Shown piece by piece: positions 23,180 through 32,210 of a stretch of DNA of 64,000 nt; position 1 is the stretch's first letter, and each line of letters starts with the position of its first letter. A program made the position numbers and the translations under genes. Under the pieces are notes generated by a model that had not been told where the DNA came from, did no database searches, and worked only from the letters and a program-made list of their open reading frames with translations. The stretch is from Sinosporangium siamense (lineage in GTDB: Bacteria; Actinomycetota; Actinomycetes; Streptosporangiales; Streptosporangiaceae), in NCBI RefSeq assembly GCF_016863435.1, contig NZ_BOOW01000042.1, positions 1-64,000 on the forward strand, in the 5' to 3' direction.

Positions 23180-23218
23180 GAACGCCGCCCCAGCCTTGAC
23201 CGGCGCGGGGCGGCGTTC
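23180..23218 (+). terminator. Second hairpin behind the carboxylase
   Basis: A perfect 12-bp stem (GAACGCCGCCCC with its complement) and a 15-nt loop. It forms a tandem terminator with 23132-23161. Confidence 0.65.
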
Positions 23219-23566
23219 CGCCATGCCCACGTTGAGATGGATCTCAGCCTCCGGCCTCGGTCAGACGGGAGCCGCCCCTCGCCGCCGGCGGCGGTGGCCG
23301 ACACGTGGCCGCCGCGCCCGTCGGCGCCGGCGGGCGAGCCGCCTCCGCTGGAAACAGCCGCCGGCGGCGAGGTGTGCGATGTCGGCGGCGTGCTCCACGG
23401 CCTTCTGGAGATGGTCGTCGAAGTAGGCGACGGCGAGCTCGGGGGGGCGAAGGGCCGGCAGCCGCCGTCCCTCGAATGAGGGATCGTCGTCCCTGACGTC
23501 AGCGATGCGGAAGATGGCTCCGCGGCGTGAGGCTCCCGCCGGGGGCGGCTGCCTAGGCTGCCCGCC
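23219..23566. other. Gene-poor stretch with a possible minus-strand relic
   Basis: About 350 bases. On the minus strand a coding-like piece (IFRIADVRDDDPSFEG, then LAVAYFDDHLQKAVEHAADIAHL) suggests the remains of a gene, but there is no defensible start or end. No repeats or RNA genes seen. Confidence 0.35.
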
Positions 23567-23677
23567 ATGAAAGCAGCGATCGAAGTGGCCGGGCCCGTCG
23601 GCCGGCCCGCCCTCGGAACCCCGAGTTCCTCCCCGGAATCACACCGGGCGACGGCTTCCCCGGAGGCCGCGTCGTGA
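23567..23677 (+). pseudogene. Possible relic of an ABC transporter ATPase
   Basis: A 36-codon frame that begins MKAAIEVAG, the way many ABC ATPases for this permease type begin, then loses similarity. Its stop overlaps the GTG start of the permease (GTGA). The Walker motifs are absent. It fits an ATPase gene reduced by an internal deletion, but the matching part is only about nine residues, so this is tentative. Confidence 0.35.
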
Positions 23678-25128
23678 TACGCGAGGAATGGGCCAGGTTC
23701 GGGACGAGCCGAGGCCGGGTGATCGGCATGGCGGTCGCGGCGCTGATCCCGTTGCTGCTGGGGCTGACACTCGCCGTCACCGCCCACGCCACCTGCGGAA
23801 GGTCCGGCGGCGGGCATGACACCCTCGAGGAGGTCTGCCCGCCGCCCCTCCTCGGACCCGGCGGACAAGCTGTGGAGGACAAGTTCTACTTCGTCCATCA
23901 ATCGCTGCGGGGCGACGGAAGCATCACCACCCGGGTGAACTCGATGACGGGACGGATCAAGGAGCCTCCGCCACCCGGCACAGGAGGCGGGCCGCCGCCC
24001 GTCCCAGGGCTTGTGCCGTGGGCGAAGGCCGGGGTCATGGTCAAGGACGGCATTAAGCAGGGTGCACAGTACGCGGCGGTCATGCTGACCGCCGAGCACG
24101 GCGTGCGGATGCAGCACAACTTCACCGAGGACACCGCGGGCTCGGCCGGGGGCGGCCCGCGGTGGCTGCGGCTGACCCGTGCCGGTGACACGCTGACCGG
24201 GTTCGAGTCGCCCGACGGTAAGCAGTGGACCGAGGTGGGGAGGGCACGACTCGATGGACTGCCGGAAACGGTGGAGATCGGGCTGTTCGCCGCATCGCCC
24301 GGCGCGCTGACGATGAACGGCGGAGCGACCGAGTCGCGATTCTCCGCGGCCACCGCCGTCTTCGACCAGGTCAGCCCGCAGCGCGGCACCTGGAAGAGCG
24401 ACGACATCGGCGTCTCGATGGAACCCGACGGCGTGACACCGCACCACCCGGGAGGTTTCACCCGCTCGGGGGACAGGTTCATCGTGACGGGGGTCGGCGA
24501 CATCGCCCCCAGCACGGAGGGCCAGCCCATCGAGAGGACGCTCGTCGGCGGGTTCGCGGGACTGATCCCGATGATCGTCGTGGCGGTCACGTTCGCGACC
24601 GCCGGGCACAGGCGCGGCCCGATTGGGCGGCCCGGCGCCGGGTTGGCGGCCAAGTCGGTGGTGATCGGCACGCTGGCCTTCCTCGCCGGAGTGATCCCCG
24701 CCGCCGTCGTGGTGCCGATGAGCTTGACCATGCTGCCACCCAAGGGCGTTCATCCACTGCCCGCAGAGCTGCCGGCATATCTGCAGGTGATCGTCGGGAC
24801 CGGCCTGTTGTTCGCCGCCGTCGCGGTGCTGTCCCTGGCACTGGGCGCACTGATCGGGCGCGGCGTCGCGGCGATCGCCGCGGCCGTGACGGTGGTGTTC
24901 GTGCCCTACGGCCTGGCGCTCGCGGGCTTGGGGGAGTGGCTGCTGACGTTCACCCCCGCGGCGGGTTTCGCGATCCAGCAGAGCCTACGCGAGTACGCGC
25001 ACGTGCAGGGGTTCTACCTCCCGATGACGGGCTACTTCCCACTGTCACCGTGGGCCGGTTTCGGGGTGCTGTGCGCGTATGCCGCCCTTGCCCACTGGGC
25101 GGCCGGCGGCCGGAGAAACCCGACGTGA
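23674..25128 (+). CDS. ABC-2-type transporter permease with extracytoplasmic insert
   Basis: 484 aa, GTG start. One N-terminal helix (VIGMAVAALIPLLLGLTLAVTA) is followed by a large outside domain (residues about 40-280; DKFYFVHQSL, RMQHNFTEDTAG, RWLRLTRAGDTLTGFES) of the lectin-like DUF1349 kind seen in actinomycete ABC-2 permeases. About five further helices follow, including LVGGFAGLIPMIVVAVTFATA and LLFAAVAVLSLALGALIGRG. Such permeases work with an ATPase encoded just upstream; here that gene is missing or reduced to a 36-codon relic. It may use another ATPase or be inactive. Substrate unknown. Confidence 0.8.
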   Translation: MIREEWARFGTSRGRVIGMAVAALIPLLLGLTLAVTAHATCGRSGGGHDTLEEVCPPPLLGPGGQAVEDKFYFVHQSLRGDGSITTRVNSMTGRIKEPPPPGTGGGPPPVPGLVPWAKAGVMVKDGIKQGAQYAAVMLTAEHGVRMQHNFTEDTAGSAGGGPRWLRLTRAGDTLTGFESPDGKQWTEVGRARLDGLPETVEIGLFAASPGALTMNGGATESRFSAATAVFDQVSPQRGTWKSDDIGVSMEPDGVTPHHPGGFTRSGDRFIVTGVGDIAPSTEGQPIERTLVGGFAGLIPMIVVAVTFATAGHRRGPIGRPGAGLAAKSVVIGTLAFLAGVIPAAVVVPMSLTMLPPKGVHPLPAELPAYLQVIVGTGLLFAAVAVLSLALGALIGRGVAAIAAAVTVVFVPYGLALAGLGEWLLTFTPAAGFAIQQSLREYAHVQGFYLPMTGYFPLSPWAGFGVLCAYAALAHWAAGGRRNPT

Positions 25129-25139
25129 GCGATCACGCG

Positions 25140-25175
25140 CCCCGGCCCGCCGCCTCCCGAGGCGGCGGGCCGGGG
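25140..25175 (+). terminator. Terminator of the ABC permease gene
   Basis: A perfect 15-bp GC stem (CCCCGGCCCGCCGCC with its complement) and a 6-nt loop, 11 bp after the stop codon. Confidence 0.85.
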
Positions 25176-25182
25176 TGGGGCT

Positions 25183-25365
25183 AATCGCGGGTCATGTCGT
25201 CGCGCGGTCCGCCGTACACCGGGTTCTTGTCGAAGCGCTTTTCGGTGACGAGGAGGCGGATGCACGTGGGGTCGTCGACGTGCACCGGCGTACGGCATAA
25301 GCCGTGAGCCGGCCAAATGTATCCCGATAGACGGCCTCGAACCTGGCCGCTAGTTCGTCATTCAC
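25183..25365 (-). pseudogene. Relic of an ECF sigma-factor locus
   Basis: From GTG at 25365 the frame gives VNDELAARFEAVYRDTFGRL and TAYAVRRC, the typical start of ECF sigma region 2. Similarity then ends. A different frame to the stop at 25183 carries another coding-like tail (CIRLLVTEKRFDKNPVYGG, then RDDMTRD) that could come from the gene that followed. The sigma factor's promoter-binding regions are gone, so nothing functional is expected. The rest of 25366-25471 shows no gene. Confidence 0.5.
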
Positions 25366-25471
25366 GGGCGATCCCCATGCCCGGCTCTCCTCGGTCGGCG
25401 AAATACTTGGACAACCCTCCCTATGTGCGGATCGGCTTCATCATTTCGCCGTGAACCCAGAAAAAGAGTGA

Positions 25472-25509
25472 GCGCCTCCCGGCCGGGCGAAGTCGCGGCC
25501 GGAAGGCGC
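25472..25509 (-). terminator. Terminator of the carbohydrate operon
   Basis: GCGCCTCCCGGCC pairs with GGCCGGAAGGCGC (one mismatch) around a 12-nt loop. It lies 32 bp beyond the stop of the last operon gene at 25542. Confidence 0.7.
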
Positions 25510-25541
25510 CGGTGGTGTGACGCCGACGGTTTTGTTGTGGG

Positions 25542-27506
25542 TTAGCTCTGCGGAACCTCGTAGGGGATGATCTCGGCCAAGGCGGAGGCGCCGCCCATGC
25601 CGTAGTCCGCGCGAAGTCTCACATATCTCGCCCGGACACCGTTCATGTCGACGTCGTTCGGCGCCGTCATGCGCGGCCACTCGACCCGCTTGACGTCGGT
25701 GAAGTCGGTGCCGTCCTCACTGACCTGGACCACGCCCTTGAGGATCGTGCCGTTCATGTTGACCCGCAGCTTGGGCTGGAAGCGGACCGCGGACAGCTGC
25801 CGCACCCGCCCGAGGTCGACGGTGATGGTGTGCGGCTGCGGGGCGATCACGGGGTAGTCGGAGTGGTAGTCGGTCTGCAGGTTGCCGTCGACGGCGTTCT
25901 TCGGGTCGCCGACGCCGGGCTTGAAGGTGGAGGCGGTCGCGCTGAGCTCGGCCGGCGGGACGCGCGTGCCGGCCGGGGGAGCGGGCCAGACGCCGGGGGC
26001 GTTCTCCGGCGTCTCGGCGACGACCGGCCGCTGCTGGCCGGTGCCGCTGCCGCGGATCAGGATGTCGGAGACGACCGCCCCGTGGTCGGAGTAGAACGGG
26101 AACGCCGGGTCCAGCGAGATGCCCTGGTGCCGGGGCAGGCGGCGGACATCCGTGCGGGAGCCGAGCACTTCGACGTCCCGGCCGCGGGTGAAGATGTAGT
26201 CGATGCGGGCGGGCACGGCGCCATAACCGCTGACCGGGCTCCAGCTCCGGCCGGGGTAGCGCGCGGCGTCGGGGTTGGCGTAACGGAAGGCGTCGGTGAA
26301 GCCGTTGTCGGTGAACAACTTGGTCAGCGGCCACTCCAGCACCAGCCCGCCGTGCCCGCGGGCGTTCGCGAACTGCTGGGTCCAGTCCAGGTGCGACCAC
26401 GCGTTGAGGTCGCCGCCCAGGAGCACCGGGGCGTCGTCGTTGCCGATGTAGGCGGGCAGCGCCTTCTCGAACAGCGTCCGGCCCATGGCCATGCGCCGCT
26501 CGTAGTCGCCCGCCACGATCTGCTCGTTGGTCTTGGTCCGGGGGAACCCGTGGATGTTCTCGACGGCGGCGGCGTGGGTGTCACCGTAGGCGTAGCTCAG
26601 GTGCCACATCCACATGCTGAAGGCGTGCACGTGCTTGCCGTCCGGCAGGCGCAGCTTCGCGCCGCCGAAGTTGAACGAGCTCAGATCGGGCTCGGCCGTA
26701 CGCGGATAGACCTTCTCGACCTTCAGCTTGGTGTAAAGCCACAGGTTGTCGCCGTTGGCGCTGTAGTCCGGCTGCTGGGTGATCTGCACACCGGTGTAGC
26801 GGTCGTTCGCGGGCCGCCCGGCGTTGAGCCCGTCGAGGACCTTGGTGCCGGAGCCGTATCCCTCGACGACGAAAAGCACGTCGGGCTCGACCTCGTTGAG
26901 ATACTCGATCGCCTGGGTGAGGTTCTCCCCCGTGGGGGTGGTGTCCTGGCGGTTGAGCGTGGCGCCGACCCAGAGGTTCCACGCCATCAGGCGCAGGGGG
27001 GTGCCGGCCTGGTTCTCCGGCAGGGACGCCGCGGCGAGCTCGATCGTCGCGTCCTGCTTCGGCAGGGTGAAGGGTCGGGTTTCCGCCTTCTTGTGCGGGG
27101 TGTAAAGGGTGTCCCGCGCCCAGACGTCACCCCCCTGCCTCACCGTGACCTTCATCTCGTTGACGTGGCCGCGGGCCCGGTTGGTGATCACCTCTACCGT
27201 GCAGTCGCGGTCGGCGGCACCCTTCATCCGCAGGGGCACGGTGGCCTCCCGGCGGTCCGGCGTCATGAGCTTCGTCCGGGCCACCGGCCGCCCGCCGCAC
27301 TTCAAGTTCAGCGCGTACGGCACAGCCGGCGCGTCCTTCAACGAGAAGGTGACGTTCCCCGTGGGCACGCTCCCAGCCGCGGACGCGGGCATGAGCGCGA
27401 GCGCCGGGGCGGGCAACGCGATGAGGGCCGCGACGGTGGCGAGCCGGCGGGACCACAAGCGGGATAACGGGCGCCGCCCAGCCGGCCGCGCATCAACATC
27501 TTTCAC
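25542..27506 (-). CDS. Secreted endonuclease/exonuclease/phosphatase-domain protein with discoidin domain
   Basis: 654 aa from the GTG preceded by AAGGGA at six bases; starts at 27521 or 27512 are possible. A signal peptide with arginines and a hydrophobic core (ATVAALIALPAPALAL, ending ASAAG) comes first. A beta-rich domain follows, then an EEP catalytic domain (MAWNLWVGA, VLFVVEGYG, LLGGDLNAWS, RIDYIFTRG, SDHGAVVSD) with the metal and active-site Glu, Asp, Asn and His positions visible. A C-terminal F5/8 type C (discoidin) domain ends the protein (residues about 520-654). It should hydrolyse a phosphodiester or phosphate outside the cell, possibly bound to a sugar surface. It is the last gene of the ROK-controlled operon, 61 bp after its neighbour. 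Confidence 0.85.
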   Translation of the reverse strand: MKDVDARPAGRRPLSRLWSRRLATVAALIALPAPALALMPASAAGSVPTGNVTFSLKDAPAVPYALNLKCGGRPVARTKLMTPDRREATVPLRMKGAADRDCTVEVITNRARGHVNEMKVTVRQGGDVWARDTLYTPHKKAETRPFTLPKQDATIELAAASLPENQAGTPLRLMAWNLWVGATLNRQDTTPTGENLTQAIEYLNEVEPDVLFVVEGYGSGTKVLDGLNAGRPANDRYTGVQITQQPDYSANGDNLWLYTKLKVEKVYPRTAEPDLSSFNFGGAKLRLPDGKHVHAFSMWMWHLSYAYGDTHAAAVENIHGFPRTKTNEQIVAGDYERRMAMGRTLFEKALPAYIGNDDAPVLLGGDLNAWSHLDWTQQFANARGHGGLVLEWPLTKLFTDNGFTDAFRYANPDAARYPGRSWSPVSGYGAVPARIDYIFTRGRDVEVLGSRTDVRRLPRHQGISLDPAFPFYSDHGAVVSDILIRGSGTGQQRPVVAETPENAPGVWPAPPAGTRVPPAELSATASTFKPGVGDPKNAVDGNLQTDYHSDYPVIAPQPHTITVDLGRVRQLSAVRFQPKLRVNMNGTILKGVVQVSEDGTDFTDVKRVEWPRMTAPNDVDMNGVRARYVRLRADYGMGGASALAEIIPYEVPQS

Positions 27507-27567
27507 TGGCATTCCCTTCAAATCGTGGACAGGGTGTTCGACCGCAGCGGAGCCGCCGCGGTTCGCC

Positions 27568-29790
27568 TCAGGCGACGCTCGAATCGACGGGCGAAGGCCC
27601 CTCGATCGCGTCGTGGCCCCTCCCGATGTCGTGCGGGCCCGCGTTCCTCCCCCCGGCGCCGACGTCCATCCCGTGGAGGGCGAAGCGGCCGTGGGCCAGG
27701 TTGGCCGCGGTGACGATCAGCCTGACCCGCTCCGTCGTCACGGGGGCGGGCAGCGTGATCGTCCTGGACTCCACCGTGGCGGTGTCGGAGTCCCAGGTGA
27801 GGGTGACGCCGGATCTCCGGGTCACCCAGGCAGAGCCGTCCCACGTCTGGATGTCGAGCCCGGTGACGCCCTGGTCCCTGCCGTGTGAGACCGACAGCGT
27901 GACCGAGCCGACCGGGCGCGCCGCGGGGAAGCACACGGTCACGTCGCCCGGGAACGTGACACCCCTGGCGCTGGCCCACGACGTCCCGCTCCACCCGTCG
28001 GCGATGTGGTGCAGGGTGCCTTTGCTCGTGCCGTACGACGAGGTGACGACCGGTGCCGGCGGTGAGCCGCCGCCGGCCGCCCGGACACCGCGGATCGTGA
28101 GGCCGCCCGCGACGACGCGCACCTTCCCGGTGGTGACGGGGTGCGGCAGGCGCACGGTCCGATATTCCACGGTCCCGGTGTCCGACGCGAAGTCCAGCCG
28201 GGCGCCGCTCACCGCGGTCGTCCAGCCCGTGCTCTCCCAGATCTGCACGTCCACCGGGGGCGCGCCCCGCCCGTACGGCACGGCCAGCTCGACGGAGTCG
28301 ACCACCTGGGCGGCACGGAGGTCGAGGATCTCGCCGTCCCAGGTGGCGGCGGCGGCCGACTGCACCGCGCCGAGATCGGGCGCGGCGCCGGGCAGCGGGG
28401 CGCCGAAGTGGTCGCGCCCGCCGTCCCCGAGCACGGTGCGCCCGGCGGCGAGGGCGGGCGAACCCGCCCCGAGGCCATATCCGTGCCGCCCGCTCCCCGG
28501 CGCGGTGAGGCACGGGTCGCCGATGACCGCGGCCAGGTCCTCCGGCACAGGACCGCCGTGGTAGAGGTTGCCGGAGTATTCGGCGTCCCTCGCGTGATAT
28601 GGCGCGGCCAGCGGGTTGACGAAGACGTTGTTGCGGAACGCGATGCCCGTGTGGTTGAGCCCGTCCTGGTGGACCATGCCGAGCAGCGGCTCGTCCACCG
28701 TGCTCTTGGTCGCGTAGACGGTGTTGTTGTAGATGTCGGCGCGTGCGGTGTTGGCGACGATGAACATGAAGACGTAGCCGCGGTCGTTCTCGCTGATGTT
28801 GTAGCGCACCACCGACTCGGTGGGCGCGTCGTGGGCCGAGCAGGTCATGAAGAACCCGCCGCCGTTGTCGTGGCTGTAGTTGTACTGCACGAGGCTGCCG
28901 TGCACCGACTCGTCGGCGTCGAAGGCCGAGGAGTCCTGCATCGGGCCGTTGTAGTGCGTCTGCGCGACCTCGTTGTGCTGCACGACGATGTCGTCCACGC
29001 CGGACCACCAGACGGCGGCGTTGCGGTGCTGCATCGAGGTGCGCAGCACCGTGTTGTGCTCGATGAGCACGTTCCTGGCCTGGTTGGGGTTGATGCCGCC
29101 GTTGCCGATGTCCTCGACCCGGTTGCCGCGGATCACCAGCCCCTCGGTCGGCGTGAACGGCCGGAACTCGCCGGCGGGGATGCCGAGCTCCTCCCACAGG
29201 GCGTTCCAGCCCTCCCGCTGCATCCACGTGCTCCACGTCACGATCCCGTAGGACGGCACGCGGGCGACGTGGTTGTTCTCGATGAGCAGGTCGCGGAAAT
29301 ACGTCGGTACGGCGCAGCCGCGCACGTTGACCAGGATCCCGCCGTAGCCGATGTTCACGTGGGTGCCGGTGGGCCCGTCGACGTCGTGCACCGTGAGGTT
29401 GCGCAGGACGATGCCGGGCAGCTCGCCGGAGTCCCGCGCGGTGACGTTGACGCCGTTGCGGTAGGCGCCGCAGGCACCGGTGTTGGTGACGTCGAGCCCG
29501 TCGAGCACCACGTGTTTGAGGTCGGCGAGCAACACGGCCGACGTCACCCGCCCCGCGCCGTCGATCCTCGCCCGCCCGGCGTCGCCGTACGACGTGAAGG
29601 TGATCGGTGCGCCCGCCGCGCCGGACGCCGTGGGGGCGAGCTGCCCGGTCCAGGTGCCGCCCGCCTTGAAGGCGACCGTGTCGCCGGGCAGGAAGCCGGT
29701 GGCGTTGACCTTGGCCAGGGTCCGCCACGCGGTCGCGGGGGAGGTGCCGGCGGCGGAGTCGTCGCCCGCCGGGTCGACGTAGTAGGTCAT
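27568..29790 (-). CDS. Right-handed beta-helix protein with two carbohydrate-binding-like modules
   Basis: 740 aa. The ATG overlaps the stop of the GH13 gene (ATGA) and has GGTGGG in front. It begins directly with YYVDPAGDDSAAGTS, the usual first strand of pectate-lyase-like beta-helices, followed by many right-handed turns (VVLDGLDVTNTG, LLIENNHVARV, IVVQHNEVAQTHYNG, LVQYNYSHDNGGG). Two repeats near the C-terminus share WDGSAW and VESRTITLPAPVTTERVRL-type strands. No signal peptide is visible, so it is probably cytoplasmic, unusual for this fold. Likely a glycan lyase or hydrolase acting on the sugar brought in by the transporter; specificity unknown. Confidence 0.82.
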   Translation of the reverse strand: MTYYVDPAGDDSAAGTSPATAWRTLAKVNATGFLPGDTVAFKAGGTWTGQLAPTASGAAGAPITFTSYGDAGRARIDGAGRVTSAVLLADLKHVVLDGLDVTNTGACGAYRNGVNVTARDSGELPGIVLRNLTVHDVDGPTGTHVNIGYGGILVNVRGCAVPTYFRDLLIENNHVARVPSYGIVTWSTWMQREGWNALWEELGIPAGEFRPFTPTEGLVIRGNRVEDIGNGGINPNQARNVLIEHNTVLRTSMQHRNAAVWWSGVDDIVVQHNEVAQTHYNGPMQDSSAFDADESVHGSLVQYNYSHDNGGGFFMTCSAHDAPTESVVRYNISENDRGYVFMFIVANTARADIYNNTVYATKSTVDEPLLGMVHQDGLNHTGIAFRNNVFVNPLAAPYHARDAEYSGNLYHGGPVPEDLAAVIGDPCLTAPGSGRHGYGLGAGSPALAAGRTVLGDGGRDHFGAPLPGAAPDLGAVQSAAAATWDGEILDLRAAQVVDSVELAVPYGRGAPPVDVQIWESTGWTTAVSGARLDFASDTGTVEYRTVRLPHPVTTGKVRVVAGGLTIRGVRAAGGGSPPAPVVTSSYGTSKGTLHHIADGWSGTSWASARGVTFPGDVTVCFPAARPVGSVTLSVSHGRDQGVTGLDIQTWDGSAWVTRRSGVTLTWDSDTATVESRTITLPAPVTTERVRLIVTAANLAHGRFALHGMDVGAGGRNAGPHDIGRGHDAIEGPSPVDSSVA

Positions 29791-31376
29791 CGCACCCACC
29801 AGGCCGCGGTTTCGGCGGGGATCTCACCGGCCCGCACCGGCCCGCTGGCCAGGGTCGGCTCGCCTGGCAGGGGAGCGGGCACGGCGGCGTCCGTGCAGTT
29901 GACGACGCAGGTGAAGCCGTCTCCCCGGGTGAAGGCGAGCACCCCCGGCGGGGCGTCGAGCCAGCGCAACTCCGGCTCCCCGGCGAGCGCCTTCCGGCGC
30001 AGGCCAAGAGCCCCCCGGTAGAGGTGCCAGGTGGAGCCGGGGTCGGCGGTCACCCGTTCGACGGTGTGCTCCGCGAAGGACGGCGGCTGCGGTAGCCAGA
30101 GGTCGGGGGAGGTGGAGAACCCGTACGGCGGAGCCTCGCCCGACCAGGGCAGCGGCACCCGGCAGCCGTCCCGGCCCCGGCGCTCCCCATCGGTGCGGCG
30201 GTGGATCGGGTCGGTGAGCCGGTTGAGCGGCAGGTCGACGACCTCCGGCAGGCCGAGTTCCTCGCCCTGGTAGATGTAGGTGGAGCCGGGCAGCGCCAGC
30301 ACCAGGAGCGCCCCGGCGCGGGCGCGAGCCGTACCCCGCTCGAAATCCCCTGCGGAAAGGCCCGGCGCGCCGCCCCCGAAGCGGGTGGCGACCCGCACCC
30401 GGTCGTGGTTGCCGAGCACCCAGGTCACCGTCGAGCCGGTGGCGGCGGCGTTGGCCAGGCCACGGTCGACGACGGCGCGGAACGCGGCGCCGTCCCACGG
30501 GGCGTCCAGGAAGCCGAAGTAGAACCCCTGGTGCATCTCGCCCGGCCGCACATAGTCGCCCAGGTGGTTCTGCGCGATGCCGGTGAGCTCCCCGATGAGG
30601 GGCCTGTCGACGCCGTCGCGCGCGGCGTAGGTGTCGCAGATGCGGCGCCAGGACCGGTAGACGTCGTGGACCTCCGGCCGGTTCCAGGCCAGCTCGTTGG
30701 CGGCGTCGCCGACGCGCTCCTCCTCCGCCGGGTCCTCGGCGTCGGGCAGGGCGGGATGTTTGAACAGCCCCTGCGCGGCGTCGACGCGGAACCCGTCCAC
30801 GCCCCGGTCCAGCCAGAAGCGCAGCACGTCCTCGAAGAGGGCGGGCACGTCCGGATGGCGCCAGTTCAGATCGGGCTGCTCAGGTGTGAACAGGTGCAGA
30901 TACCACTGCCCGTCTGCCGTGCGCTCCCAGGCCGGGCCGCCGAACATCGACCGCCAGTTGTTGGGCGGCTCTTCTCCGTGCCCCTCGGCGAAGTGGAAGC
31001 GGCGGCGGGCCGCGCTCCCCGGCCCCGCAAGCAGCGCCTCCAGGAACAGCGGATGCTCGATCGAGCAGTGGTTGGGCACGACGTCGACGATGATCCGGAT
31101 GCCCAGCGCGTGCGCCTCCGCCACCAGCGCGTCGAAGTCATCGAGCGTCCCGTATTCAGGATTTATCCCGCAAAAGTCAGAGATGTCGTAACCGTGGTCG
31201 TGTTGTGGTGACGGGTAGAAGGGGTTGAGCCACAACCCGTCCACCCCGAGCTCCTTCAGGTACGGCAGAGCCGCCCGCACCCCGGGCAGGTCGCCGACCC
31301 CGTCCCCGCCGGAGTCGCGGAAGCTGCGGACGTAGACCTGGTAGATGACGGCGTCCCGCCACCACTCGTCGATCAC
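29787..31376 (-). CDS. GH13-family alpha-glucosidase
   Basis: 529 aa, normal length for GH13 oligosaccharide hydrolases. The conserved regions are all visible: DVVPNH, GFRVDA with nucleophile Asp199, IGEL with acid/base Glu263, and GNHD with Asp325. The start WWRDAVIYQVYVRSF is typical of intracellular alpha-glucosidase and oligo-1,6-glucosidase types. No signal peptide, so it acts on imported oligosaccharides. It starts six bases after the MalG-type permease stop and its stop overlaps the start of the beta-helix gene. Confidence 0.93.
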   Translation of the reverse strand: MIDEWWRDAVIYQVYVRSFRDSGGDGVGDLPGVRAALPYLKELGVDGLWLNPFYPSPQHDHGYDISDFCGINPEYGTLDDFDALVAEAHALGIRIIVDVVPNHCSIEHPLFLEALLAGPGSAARRRFHFAEGHGEEPPNNWRSMFGGPAWERTADGQWYLHLFTPEQPDLNWRHPDVPALFEDVLRFWLDRGVDGFRVDAAQGLFKHPALPDAEDPAEEERVGDAANELAWNRPEVHDVYRSWRRICDTYAARDGVDRPLIGELTGIAQNHLGDYVRPGEMHQGFYFGFLDAPWDGAAFRAVVDRGLANAAATGSTVTWVLGNHDRVRVATRFGGGAPGLSAGDFERGTARARAGALLVLALPGSTYIYQGEELGLPEVVDLPLNRLTDPIHRRTDGERRGRDGCRVPLPWSGEAPPYGFSTSPDLWLPQPPSFAEHTVERVTADPGSTWHLYRGALGLRRKALAGEPELRWLDAPPGVLAFTRGDGFTCVVNCTDAAVPAPLPGEPTLASGPVRAGEIPAETAAWWVR

Positions 31377-31382
31377 GATGAC

Positions 31383-32210
31383 CTATCCCTTCGTGGCGCC
31401 GGCGGTCAGGCCCGCGACGATGCGTCGTTGGAAGATGAGGACGAGCACGATCAGCGGCAGGGTCACTACGACCGAGGCCGCCATCTGCGAGGGGAACGGC
31501 GACTGGTGGGTGATCTCGCCGGTGAAGTTGGCGATCGCCACCGGCGCGGTGAACATCTCCTGCCGGTTGGTCATGGTCAGGGCGATGATGAACTCGTTCC
31601 ACGCGGTGATGAACACGAGGATCGCGGTCGTGAACACCGCGGGGGCCAGCAGCGGCAGCAGCACCTTGCGGGTGGCCTGCCGCCGGGTGCAGCCGTCGAC
31701 CAGCGCGGCCTCCTCCAGGTCCCAGGGGAGCTGCCGGAAGAACCCGGTGAGCGTCCACACGGCCAGGGGGAGCGCCAGGCTGATGTTGGGCAGCACCAGG
31801 GCCTGGTAGGTGTCGATCCAGCCGAGCCCGGTGAAGATGGTGAACAGCGGGGCGAGGATCGAGACCATCGGGAACATCGAGGTCGCCAGGGTCGCGGCCA
31901 GGACCAGGTTGCGTCCCCTGAAGGTCAGCCGGGCAAGTGCATATGCGCAGGTCAGGCCGATGATCAGGGCCAGGACGGTGGTGATGCCGGCCACGGCGAG
32001 ACTGTTGGTGAGCGCCCGCAGGAAGCTGTTCTGAGCCGAGAAGGCCGCCTCGTAGTTGGCCGTGCTGGGCGCGGACGGGATCAGGGAGTTACCGGTCAGG
32101 ACCTCGGGTTCGGTGGTGAAGCTCGTGCGCACCATCCACACGAACGGGCCGAGGCACCAGGCCGTGATCACGACGACGGTGACGGCGCGCAGTGCCGTAC
32201 GGATCTTCAT
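31383..32210 (-). CDS. Carbohydrate ABC transporter permease, MalG type
   Basis: 275 aa with six predicted membrane segments (first VTVVVITAWCLGPFVWMV). The EAA loop reads EEAALVDGCTRRQATRKVLLPLLAP, which docks the ATPase. The ATG overlaps the stop of the MalF-type gene (ATGA). It forms the channel with that permease and receives sugar from the lipoprotein encoded upstream. No ATPase gene is in the operon; actinomycetes often supply a shared MsiK-type ATPase. Confidence 0.93.
   Translation of the reverse strand: MKIRTALRAVTVVVITAWCLGPFVWMVRTSFTTEPEVLTGNSLIPSAPSTANYEAAFSAQNSFLRALTNSLAVAGITTVLALIIGLTCAYALARLTFRGRNLVLAATLATSMFPMVSILAPLFTIFTGLGWIDTYQALVLPNISLALPLAVWTLTGFFRQLPWDLEEAALVDGCTRRQATRKVLLPLLAPAVFTTAILVFITAWNEFIIALTMTNRQEMFTAPVAIANFTGEITHQSPFPSQMAASVVVTLPLIVLVLIFQRRIVAGLTAGATKG

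Noticed and set aside
28141-30021. A 626-codon plus-strand open frame across the operon
   Set aside because: It runs opposite to the beta-helix and GH13 genes, whose motifs and ATGA overlaps are clear.
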